Assembly: GCA_030844895.1 (NCBI GenBank)
Contig: CM061226.1
Span: 49,040,898 to 49,104,897, forward strand
DNA length: 64,000 bases
Source of the DNA: Ambrosia x helenae
Lineage: Eukaryota; Streptophyta; Magnoliopsida; Asterales; Asteraceae
Reading direction: 5' to 3'
The notes below the pieces were generated by a model. The model was given only the letters and a program-made list of their open reading frames with translations, was not told the DNA's origin and did not search any database. The position numbers and the translations under genes are program-made. Below, in pieces: positions 43,753-54,414 of the stretch (positions are counted from its first letter, which is position 1; the number at the start of each line of letters is the position of its first letter).

Positions 43753-46486
43753 TGTGACACCCGGCAAACTCAGGTTAGTAACGTTGACTAAACTAGTAAG
43801 TCTACCTTAGCGAGTCATGCATATTACGTCCTTAACGAGGTCAGTCGAGTCGGTACGATGATTCGGGGGAATTATCGGGAGTCGTTATGATGATCCGCGG
43901 GGTCATCGGGAGTCGGTCCATAACTATGAGTACAAGGATCGGCGATTCGTGGAATCGCCGGGTCTAACGCACACACGAGTCTCGAGTCCCGGGAATTGGT
44001 GAACGGATGTAAACGTGTTGGATATCATGCATTATATGTTTGGAATCATTATGTGACTTATCGGTATGTGAATACGTGTTTAAATATGTTAAAATAGTGT
44101 TTAACGCGCCAAAAACCCATTTCCAGACCTTATAGGCGATTAGGAGCCTGGGGGGACTCCTAATCGCATGAACAGTGCACGAGTACAAGGAAATGGGGCG
44201 AGTAGGAGGGCCAATCGCATGAATAGTAGCGATTAGGGCCCCCTACTCGCGAGTAGGTGGCTAATCGCGTGGGCTTATAGGCGATTAGGCCCCTACTCGC
44301 CTGATCTGGGCCCCTAATCGCGTGTACTGCAGGGCTCGGGTCAAAACACCTATAAATAGAACCCTTAACTCCCCAAACACCTCTAGAACAACCCTAGCAG
44401 CTCCCAAGTCGCCCACACACCTTAGAACACCTCTGGAACTCATTTTGCTACAAAAATCACCATCCCCAAGCTTACACACCTTTCTTTAGCAAAATCCAAG
44501 GTGTGTTCTTCATCCCTAACCTTTGTAAAGTTGTTATTTTGAGTTCCCCTAAAGTTCCAGACCTTGTTTTACCAAATGTGTCTTTAAAAACCTTTCAAAA
44601 GAGTCTTAAATCAAGTTCACACCTTAATGCTTGTTATATGTGAAGTTTATATGCAAATGTTGGTCTTATTGGTGATTTTAACATGAATGTTTTCAAGATA
44701 TGAGTGTACTTCTGTTATGTAGAGGTCACTAGGAAGGTTGTCTTAGAATCTTAGCCATTATTATGGTGTTTTGAAGAAAATGCATATTTTGACCCATTTG
44801 TATGTTCTTGAGGATTTAGGATGATTATGGTGTGATTGTTGGTGCAATGTTGTTAGGATTCACACTAGGAAGATGTTAGATCAGAGATTTTATGAGTTAC
44901 ATGTTGTAGAGCTTGAAATCTGATTATTTCCATTTAAGGAAAGATAAGGTTGGTAGAAGAAACCTAGTACTTTGCCATTTTAGGAAATAATTGCATAGAA
45001 CATGCTAGATCAGTGATATGTTGGGGGTTTTTGCTTGAAAAGGGTTGGTAAATGATTTAGGTTTGATATTGGGTGTTGTTGCATGTTTCGGATCTGATTT
45101 GGAGGGTTTAACGCGCGAAAACTCGTTGTACAGCAGCTGCAGGCGATTAGGCATCCTAATCGCCTGAGCTATAGGCGATTATGCAGACATTGGGGGCGAT
45201 TAGGGCCCTAATCGCCCATACTCCATGCGATTAGACCCCCTAATCGCCTATAGGCTATTGCCTACTCACGTGTGACTTTCCTAATCGCATGTACTGCTGT
45301 CGTGAACGCGTTTTGACATCCCGGAACACGATTTGACACCTAGGAACATGCTAGGAACCCCGGGATACACCCAATGACCTAGTAAGACGTGTTCGGACCT
45401 GTTTATGCGTTAATTGGACATTATGCTAGACTAGGTGAATTGTTGCGCGTGCTAAGTGTTTAATTGCATATGTTGCATGATGTCTTGCATTTATCTAACA
45501 CGTGAGATGTCGGGTCACCAATGGGATGTCGGGTCTTGTCTGGCACGGTCGGTCTAACGGTTAAAGGTGTTTTCAAACGTTTATGGTCACGGTCTGGACA
45601 TACGGGGACTAGTTAGCCTGCGGGTTATTAGTCCAATACTTATACACATCTTATGATAGGTCGCCGCTATTTGGGACTATCGTAACATAACTACTTAACT
45701 ATTTTCAAGTAACGCAAACCGAGGTGAGTGTCACAGCCCCACTTTTACCGTTTTACTATCGGGGGAGAAACATGCTACTTATTTGATTACTTATCATAGA
45801 TCATGTTATACTATGGTTACTTTACGTACTATGCGGCTTTTACAGAAAGTCCCAGGGGGAACCATGAATGTGCGGGGATGCACAACGGGGAAATGTGGAT
45901 AGATCTATTGGGCCTTACAAACCCCACCCGACGGCTGGGAGCCGGGCGGGTGCATATTGTCTCTAATACTTTGGGGGTTACCGAGGCATCGGTAATCCCG
46001 TCCGTCTGGGCTGGCTTCAACACTTATACCGGTTTAGTAATGGATTCCCAACCGCAGTAGTAGCAACACTTAACGTCTAGCTAACGTTCTCATAACATAG
46101 TAGTAACGGGAAATGATCTTACCGAACTTATAACAACACTTTTATGAAATAAAACCTGTGAACTCACCAGCATTATATGTTGACATTTTTGGCATGTTTT
46201 CTCAGGTCGCTAAGGTAGCGGTTGTCGGACTAGGCGCACGAGGTCATGCACGGCGTCTATTATTTTGGAAACATATTAAACAATGTCTTTGTAAACAATG
46301 ATATGTCTTTTGGTTGTAAACAAGAATGCTTCCGCTGCTGGTTTACAGCTCAAAGCATTATATTTTGGTTTTAAATATAATCTTGAATGCATGTTTGTTG
46401 TATGTTTATTGTGATCGTTGACTGAGATCCTGGTGTGTCACGCGCCTCGCGGTAAAACCCCGCATGTGGAATTTGAGGGTGTGACA
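43753..46486 (+). repeat. gypsy-3 3' LTR
   Basis: 2,734 bp, matching the 5' LTR except for one G lost in a G-run. Confidence 0.95.
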
Positions 46487-46491
46487 TATAA

Positions 46492-46746
46492 AAAAATTAA
46501 ATTGGTTATATAATTATATTGGTGGCGGGTTGTGTTTATGGTAACCGAATATTGAAGTCACGTATGAAGCAGCTGTTTGATCAGTTGTATTCATGATCGT
46601 TTAAATTCATAAGTAAAAAAAGGTTGTAAACTTATACTACTTCTTGTAACTACCCACGTTCCAAAAAACACCTTGCTAAAACTTAGGAATATAATAACTG
46701 TACATATTTAATCGTGATGTCTATTTCTATATATAGTATTAACATC
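46492..46746. other. AT-rich leader-like region upstream of gene B
   Basis: No coding region. It carries ACTACCCACGTTCC (about 46650), the same stretch found upstream of gene A at 31750. Confidence 0.45.
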
Positions 46747-47263
46747 CAGATTAATAGGGATGGCAATCAAACCCGAACCCGATGGGTAAACCCGAAACCC
46801 GATACATTTGGGACGGGTTTGGGGTCGGGTAATCGGGTATGGGATTAGTTTTTATTTTTTTGCGGGTTTGGGATGTGTGACACCCGGCATGTTTGGGTCA
46901 ACATTTTATAAACACATAAGTCTACCTTAGCGAAAAACGTTTATTAAACATACTTGACGGGGTCAGTAGAGTCGGAACACAGTCCGTATTGTCCAGGGTT
47001 CAATGATTCGGGGGATCATTGGGTTAATTACACACACACGTTACGAGACCCGTTGTTGGTTTAATTACATAAACTAATTAAGTGTATGTGTAGACTAATT
47101 GTCGTATGGTGGATTATATGCTTAGATGTGTTTATATGATGTGTAGATAATCATCCGTGCTTAAATATGTTAAACATAGACTAAGGTTACATGCTCGTAT
47201 GATAAGGTGCGTTAAAATGCGTTAAACACGACAAACTGGAAAACTAGGAAAAACATAAGTCCT

Positions 47264-47402
47264 GGTTCGACCACGTCGAGTGGGCGAACCTGGAAATTTG
47301 TCTTGGTTCGACCCTTAGCAAAGGGGCGAACCTGGAATGTGGAAATGAAAAGTTTCATTCGACCAGAACATGCACATTCGACCCTGTGAAAGGGGCGAAT
47401 GT
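47264..47402 (+). repeat. Hairpin array upstream of the solo-LTR TATA box
   Basis: Three stem pairs: GGTTCG/CGAACC (47264-47269 with 47285-47290), GGTTCG/CGAACC (47305-47310 with 47327-47332), and ACATTCG/CGAATGT (47374-47380 with 47396-47402). Both arms differ together between pairs. Confidence 0.65.
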
Positions 47403-48201
47403 GGACACAGTATAAATACCACACTTTGTCATTTTTCACCATTTCACAAACCCTAAACGCCTCTAAACACTCTATAGCAACTTTAAACATTGGGGAAGGA
47501 GTTTTTTGCCCTTGTTTCCTATAATCTAACCTACAAACATCTTCTACACAAAGATCTAAGGTATGTTCTTCATTCTAAATCATTTTTAAAGCATTTCAAT
47601 TCGTTTTCATTAAACCCAAGAGTCCAGATCTGATTCAAACATGTTTTCATGGATAAAAACCTTCCTAGTGTCTTTCTAAACAAAACCTATTCATAAACAA
47701 TGAGTTTTCATACAAATTAACATGTGTTAATGGTGTTTTATGTGGTGTTATGTATTGTTTGATGATTGATTGCTGTATAAATGTTATAACAATGATCTAG
47801 GACTGTTATTGATGATGATTTATGATTGATATAGGTTACAATTGATTATTGATGATGTTTTGTTCATTTTGGGGATTTTGGGATAGATCTAGGGCTTGTT
47901 CATGATGATAGTGATAAGAATATGATTGGGGGTTTCTTGTTCATGATAATCTGAGTATATTAAGTTGATTATTGATTGATTTCAGAAAGTTTCCTAATTG
48001 GGTAAAGATTGCATGCGTTTGATGTGACATCTCCATAATTTGCTATTTCGGGTAACTTGTAAAACGAACGGATTTCGGGATAAAATTGGTAGGGTTTTGT
48101 AGGAATATGTTAATGAGAGTTGACTGCTGTGATTGGTGATGTTTCGTGATGTTTTCGGACCGTTTAGATGCGTTTTGGTGCGTTTTATGAAGTGCTGATG
48201 C

Positions 48202-48255
48202 AAACGGGCGAACGTGGCTCAAACGGGCGAACGTGGCTCAAACGGGCGAACGTGG
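48202..48255 (+). repeat. Three 19-bp tandem repeats
   Basis: AAACGGGCGAACGTGGCTC twice and a third partial copy, in the solo LTR. The GGGCGAAC word matches the arms of the hairpin array at 47264-47402. Confidence 0.85.
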
Positions 48256-48805
48256 AAATGGGAAAAACCACATTCGACCAATGGATGTCCGGAATGAGAT
48301 TTTTGATGCAAACTAAGTGTTTTATGCTTGAAACTTATGTGTTAACCTTATGTGCATGACTAATTGATGTAATGGGTCACCAACGGGATGTCGGGTCTAT
48401 CTGGTATGTCCGGTTAACGTTTAAACACACTTTTTAACACACGTAGTCAAGATTTGGACAATCGGGGACTAGTTAGCCTTCGGGTTAGTAGTCATCACAC
48501 TTATGTAAACTCATTAATAGGTCGTTATTAGTCGGGAGTATCATACACAGGTTGGATCTCTAGTTATCAAGAAGACGCACTCTAAGGTGAGTTTCACGGC
48601 CCCACTCTTTTACTGGTTTTACATTTTCGGGGGAGAAAACATGCCGTGTTCTTTAAACGTGTGTCAAATGTGTTTTCCTAAAAGGCGTGACAACTATGTT
48701 TTTGGGTACTCATGTATTCACTACGTTTTGGGAGTATTCATTACGTTTGGGAGTGTTCATTTGGGTTCAAGGTATTCATTTATGTTCAGTATTATATGGC
48801 CTATG

Positions 48806-48972
48806 TTGTGGCAGTTCGTTAGCCGCGGTGCGATAGTTCGTTAGCCTCTATGTGGTAGTTCGTTAGCTATGATATAGTAGTTCGTTGACCATGGGATGGT
48901 AGTCCGTTAGCTATGAAAAGTAGTTCGTTGACCATGGGATGGTAGTTCGTTAACTGCGGTGGGCAATGGTTC
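48806..48972 (+). repeat. Minisatellite of AGTTCGTTAGC units
   Basis: About seven imperfect copies every 24-26 bp in the solo LTR. No coding sense. Confidence 0.75.
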
Positions 48973-49965
48973 ATTTGGGAGGTTCGTTATGGAGTTCAAA
49001 CGTTTAACGAGTGTCTTCATCGGTCGATAGTATCATGATAGTCTTTCAAAAGTTCATGAAACGTTTTACTTAAAAACCTGTGAACTCACCAGCATTATTT
49101 GCTGACGTTCTTTAGCATGTTTTTCTCAGGTCGCTAAGGTAGCAGCCATCGGTAGGCGCACGGAGTCTCACGGCGTCTAGGACTCATTTGCATTTCATTT
49201 TGAGTATTTCAGACTTGAGTTTTACTTTTGAGTTGTAATAATACATTTTGCTTCCGCTGTGTTGGAACGGTTTTGAAACTTAATGGTAGTTACATTGTTT
49301 TCATATCATATAGATGTCGTTTATTGTGACCGTTGACTTGGATCCTGGTGTGTCACGCGCCTCGCGGTAAAACCCCGCAAGTGGAAATTTGAGGGTGTGA
49401 CAAGATGGGTTTGGGATTTGATGATATACCCGTTTACGCGACCCGATTACCTGATAAAGTATACCCGTTTACCCGATTAAATACCCAATATAATTTCTAG
49501 TATATGTTTTTAAATATGTATGCATAATATATCAAATTGTCCATCTAGACTGTCATCTTGTGCTAAAAATTATAAAAAATCAGTGTATACTATTTGTTAT
49601 CTATGTCTTTGAGTGTTTATATAAGATTTAAGTATTTTATATTTATATATTGTAATCATTACATATATATTTAATAATGGAAAATGTTATTGGTTAATAG
49701 TTACCTAATAGATACTCTTCGGATCTTTGGTCGGATATACTCAATAGGTAAGTTTTAAAAATTAATGGGTATACCCGATACCTGATGGGTAATTACCCGA
49801 CACAAACCCGACGGGTTTTGGGCCGGGTTTGGGACGAGCATACCTAATCGGGTATGGGGTTGGGATTACCTAAACCCGTCCCAAACCTGACCCATTGCCA
49901 TCCCTACAGATTAATAACTTATATATTTTCTACTTAACGTACACTTTAATAATTAGCAATTAGCA

Positions 49966-51166
49966 ATGTCGTCTTCTGGTGATGATGCTGCTAATCTGGA
50001 CTATGATCTGCCAAATCAGCAGGATGAAGACAATATAACAGAAGAACGTATTGAAGCTGGTATTTCTGCTAAACATATCAAGGTAATATTGTGTTAAATT
50101 ATTATTTTAATGTTATATTTAACGTTGTTATATATATATATGTAATGATTTATTTTGTTATTGCTTTTTTTGTGCATCATGTTTTGTTATTCATAATTAT
50201 AGATGCCATGGGATGATGTTAATATATGGTTTCTAAGCGGACAAATTTCATACTGCGTGATGAGGACGAAGAAAATGTTGATCCATTTGTAAGATTTTTT
50301 TTGTAAAAAGTATATCTGTTTCACATGTTTTATAATGTAGTTGGTATTAGTTACATTTATGCATAATTTTTGTATTGTGTTATTGATTTATGTTTTTAAA
50401 ATTACAGTCAACACCCGAACCTGTTGATGCTATTTCATATGGATGTGATTTTATACCCCGAATATCACATTCGCGTCGTATAATGTGTGATGATCCTGCT
50501 ACTACTGTTATTAAAAAGAGAAAGTTAGTATTACGTGATGAAGATGAAGAAGATGTTGATCCATTAGTATGTTTTATTTTTTTATAAATATCCAAATTGA
50601 CAACATGTATCATATTGTATATAAAAGTGGATAATGTTTGTCATAATTATGTTTTTCCAGGCTAGATTAGAAACAAGTATTGCAGATTGGGAAGTAGGTG
50701 TTAATGTTGACAAGTGTGAAACTATAAATCCTTTAGCGATATCTAATAAAGTGAACCAAGATAAAGGGCTACCGGATAATAAAGTATGTTTACGTACTTA
50801 TGTATTGATTTGTATGTAAAGTTAATAATACAGTTAAACAAATTAGTAATTTTGTTTAGTGCTTATTTATAGGTTACATTTGATCAACAGAATGATGTTA
50901 AAACAAAGGAAATTCATGCTATCCCATCAAAGTCATATATTCTGTGTGAGCCTAGCGAGGATTAGGTGATGTTTTTTGGTGCATATAGTTTTTTATATAA
51001 TTGATTAACATGTAAACACAAATATATAAAATATTAGTTTTTTTATATAATTTGGTTAAAATTTTTCTTTTGATAGATTCGCATTGTAGCAAGACGAAGC
51101 AAACGGATGGCAAATTTGGCAATATGGAAATGGAATGAGATTGTAGATGTTGATATGTTCTACTAA
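49966..51166 (+). pseudogene. Gene B: unrecognised six-exon gene, paralogue of A
   Basis: Exons 49966-50082 (39 codons, ATG), 50203-50288, 50408-50566, 50661-50783, 50873-50965 and 51077-51166 (TAA), each with GT..AG borders and mostly phase 0. Exon 5 is 93 bp, the same as gene A exon 4, but its last codon is TAG where gene A has AAG; exon 2 is not a codon multiple. Exon 6 has Lys-Arg-Met-x-Asn-Leu-Ala-x-Trp-Lys-Trp like gene A. Exons 2 and 3 end in matching Arg-Asp-Glu-Asp-Glu-Glu..Val-Asp-Pro runs. The gene is probably a decayed copy. I recognise no family. Confidence 0.5.
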
Positions 51167-52534
51167 AACGACGTTTATGAGGACGTACAATTACAATTGA
51201 TGATGATGTGCCATGAGTGTCTGTTGTTATAAATTTCCATAATTTGAATATCTATTCCTATAATTAGTAGTTATACTTTTATGTATGTGTTTAAGTTGTC
51301 GTTAGTTGTTTTGTATTTTGTCAGTGACATGTTTGTAAGGAATGGATTTTAGTAATTTGTTGCTGTTATATTTTATTTTGGTTTTACATTTGTTTTAATT
51401 ATTTAGTAGATACTATTTTTTTTACAAATATGATAGATTAAATCAATTTATTGTAAGTTATTTTTTTAAAAGTTATAACAAAACACTATTTGTACTTCTT
51501 TAATAAGCCTAACATAGGTATTTTAGTAGTAACTTTATAGCGCAAATGTGTTTATGGTTTGACATATTTCAACAACTACATTTTGTAGTAGTTTTGGATA
51601 TAATCCAAAACTTAAGAAATAATATAATTAATGTTTCACGTTATAGTAACTTATTGTATTATGTTTTTGTATTATTAATTTGATATGTAGCTGATAGGTT
51701 CGTATTTTTAGTTAAAATCATTATTTTTATGGTATCTTTACATTATATAGTCAATGTTTACAGTGTTTAATAATGTTATAAATGTTAGATATGAGTATAA
51801 TGACAACTTATTTAAATGCTTTACCAACTGATTGAAAAAGGATAAAATATAAATGTATATGAAAACACTTAAAAAATAAAATATGTAAATAAATAAAATA
51901 ATACTTATTATATTTATTTGGTTAATGAGAATTTTTGTGGTTTAAAATAACTTAAATGGATACGAAAATTATTTCGTAAAAAATATAATGTAAGTACTTA
52001 AAAAAAAGTTGTTATATGATATTTATTATTATTAAATTCACATCTTATTGGATTCATGTACAGCTGTTGTAGTAACTACCGAATATTCAGTTATTCATTC
52101 TTTTTATACTGAACAATCAGTATCATAATAAATCTTGATGTATTTTGTTTTTTTAAAACTATTCAGTTATATGCACGTTCCTACTAAAGTTGGTTAGGAC
52201 TAGTGGTTTTTTATTTTTTTTGGGACATTCTACTGATTTTCTGTACATATCAACTGCTTATTAAGTTATTAATAATTTGATGCTGAACATTCAGTTTACA
52301 TACTAAATGTTCGGTTGTTTTTTTTTTCGGTTTTTAAATATATTCAATACTACCCACTTTCCCACTAAAGTCGGATAGGACTAGCAGTTTTATTAGTAGT
52401 GCAGTTAATTAGCTAATCAAATGTAAGTATTCAAATACTTGCAATTACATGTTATTATTACCACAAACATATGTCAATTTTTTTACAACTTTCGAGATAG
52501 TATAAGGTTTGTTAGCTACGTTGTTATTTAGTTG
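51167..52534. other. AT-rich intergenic region
   Basis: No gene. Two related stretches with CACTAAAGT..GGWTAGGACTAG (about 52180 and 52357, 175 bp apart) resemble the ACTACCCACGTT upstream motifs of genes A and B. Confidence 0.5.
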
Positions 52535-52544
52535 TATTTTTATA

Positions 52545-53972
52545 GAGTTAAATGCCAATTTCGTCCCTGAGGGTTGGGCCAGTTTGCCACTCCAATACAA
52601 AAGTTTTTTTTTGCAATTCCTTACCTGAGGTTTGGATTTTTTTTGCCAAATTCGTCCTTTTCACTAACCCAGTTAAAAAATCTCGTTAATATCAGGGGTA
52701 GGGTTGTCTTTTTACCTCAGGGACGAATTTGGCATTTAAAATTCAACCTTACCCCACACCACCCCACCACCCCTCCCCTTTCCCTTTCCCTCTCCCCCCT
52801 CTCTCTCTCTCTCTCTCTCTGCAAGAACTAAACACATTACTGAATGCAAGAACTAATCACATATCTGGAGCTCTGAATCTACCGTTGTTTCTTATCTTGT
52901 CCAACTCATAATTAAGACTAAACTGTGGGGTCAATATATTATAAAGTTAACATCATTCAAATGAATACAACTTTGTCTAGAAGAGAGACATATCTGGAGG
53001 CAATCCATAAACACTCTGCCATGAAAACGGGATCACCCATTTACCAGTTTCGTTTCCTGAACAAATAAGTGCATCCAAAGATAATATAAAGATTACATAC
53101 CAAAGGGTTAAAGTTCGACATATAACGAATAAGTGTTAACTTTTAAGAGTTAATACAATTGAAAATTATATCTCTGTATTTGTCACAAGAAAAAAGTCCC
53201 TCAACCTAATTAAGTCCCCCAACCTAGTTAAATACCATTGAAGATTACATGACCAGTACGTGCATTTTAACCAAAAAAAAAAAAAACTAGTGAATTCTAG
53301 TATACCAAAATTAGGTTGGGCAATTTTTTCGTGAAATGATAAAAAAATTATATTAAAAAATATTATATTATGTTATTAAACTAACATTAAACTCACCTTT
53401 AAAGGTATCAGGGGTCAACCCCACAAGATTGCATGCTGCCTCTGCTAGATGAAATGCATCAGGAATGTTGTCTCCTTCAGAGCAATAACAAAACAAGCTT
53501 GTGACCTTCAAGCCTTTGGCCTAAAGAATTTGTTGAACAGCTTATTTGTCAAGCAATGGTCACCTTTTTGCAGCGATAATATCCATTAACAATGTTATTT
53601 GAGGATTACCTTGTAACATGAAAACATTGCAGCAAAAGATAGACTTGGATAATAATCTTCTTCTCCTGAATCATCTTCAAGAGAGGATGTTGTAGAGACA
53701 AAGAGAAGTTAGAGAGAGAGAGAGAGGGAGGGAGAGAGAGAGGGGGTGGGGTGGGTGTGGGGTAAGGTTGAATTTTAAATGCCAAATTCGTCCTTGAGGT
53801 AAAAAGACAACCCTACCCCTGACATTAACGAGATTTTTTAACTGAGTTAGTGAAAAGGACGAATTTGGCAAAAAAAAATCCAAACCTTAGGTAAGGAATT
53901 GCAAAAAAAAAAACTTTTGTACTGGAGTGGCAAACTGGCCCAAACCTCAGGGACGAAATTGGCATTTAACTC
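52545..53972. mobile_element. Pack-MULE carrying proteasome-chaperone exons
   Basis: Terminal inverted repeats of about 230-270 bp (from GAGTTAAATGCC at 52545 to its complement ending 53972), ending inside in CT/AG microsatellites. Flanks share TATTTTTATA (52535-52544 and 53973-53982), a 9-11 bp duplication typical of Mutator-like elements. There is no transposase. The interior holds spliced exons of a host gene in antisense, the definition of a Pack-MULE. Confidence 0.85.
52977..53703 (-). pseudogene. Captured 3' exons of proteasome assembly chaperone 2-like gene
   Basis: Minus-strand exons: about 53703-53610, 53520-53397 (124 bp) and 53056-52977 (80 bp) ending in TAG. Splice sites AAG-GTAATC, CTTTAG, AAAG-GTGAGT and TTGTTCAG are intact and the phases match (0 and 1). 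The product has Tyr-Cys-Ser-Glu-Gly-Asp-Asn-Ile-Pro-Asp-Ala and ends Trp-Gln-Ser-Val-Tyr-Gly..Pro-Asp-Met-Ser-Leu-Phe. I match these from memory to the C-terminus of plant proteasome assembly chaperone 2 (PSMG2/PAC2), which helps build the 20S alpha ring. The N-terminal part is missing. The fragment is open, so it could be transcribed. Confidence 0.7.
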
Positions 53973-53982
53973 TATTTTTATA

Positions 53983-54414
53983 ATTTATAATATGAATTGT
54001 TTTTTTGTTGGATCACATGCATTTTAATCTCAAACTTGTGGTGTATGCCTTTGTTGACCCGTTATATAATTTCATCTTATGGTGTTTGATATGTATATGA
54101 TATTAGTCTTTATGAATGTTGTCATCAGTGATGTTTATTTTTAATTATTTTTTTTAATCTGCTTAAATTGTATAACATGATTTTTAATATTTGTTAAAAT
54201 TATGTGTTACATTATGTATATTATAGATGTAGTACAAAAATTGAATTCGTTGGTTTACATACTTGAAACAGAATTACGATTGTATGTTTATTTGCAATAT
54301 ATGTTGTTGTATGTTAATTTTAGTGATTGGTTATATGCCATATCACATGTTGTTTATTAAGTATAATATAACATTTCAGACAGTTTCGGATTTTGTAATT
54401 GGAGTTCACATTAT
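53983..54414. other. AT-rich region upstream of Helitron gene
   Basis: No gene or repeat that I can support. Confidence 0.5.

Larger units (their letters stand above)
35578..46486 (+). mobile_element. gypsy-3: complete, very young Tekay-like Ty3/gypsy element
   Basis: TGTGACACCC to GTGACA, flanked by TATAA (35573-35577 and 46487-46491). LTRs of 2,735 and 2,734 bp differ by eye only in a G-run (near 37709 versus 45890). PBS, gag, protease, RT, RNase H, integrase, chromodomain and polypurine tract are all present with no internal stop after a short gag intron. This looks like an element able to move recently. Solo LTR 46876-49402 belongs to a related family. Confidence 0.95.
46876..49402 (+). 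repeat. Solo LTR (gypsy-3-related family) inside the hAT element
   Basis: 2,527 bp, TGTGACACCCGGC to GGGTGTGACA, flanked by GGATG and AGATG (one mismatch). Its end is nearly the same as in gypsy-3, but most of the body differs. No internal domain remains, so unequal recombination between LTRs is implied. TATAAATA at 47411-47418. Confidence 0.88.
46755..49906. mobile_element. hAT-type non-autonomous element, split by a solo LTR
   Basis: Terminal inverted repeats TAGGGATGGCAAT (46755) and ATTGCCATCCCTA (ending 49906), with the perfect 8-bp duplication CAGATTAA at 46747-46754 and 49907-49914. Eight-bp duplications are typical of hAT. The net element is about 620 bp and G/C-patterned with many CCCGA and GGGTTTGGG words. 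No transposase frame. Confidence 0.85.

Noticed and set aside
48202..48255. CRISPR-like short repeat array
   Set aside because: Only three 19-bp direct repeats without spacers in plant LTR DNA; an ordinary tandem repeat.
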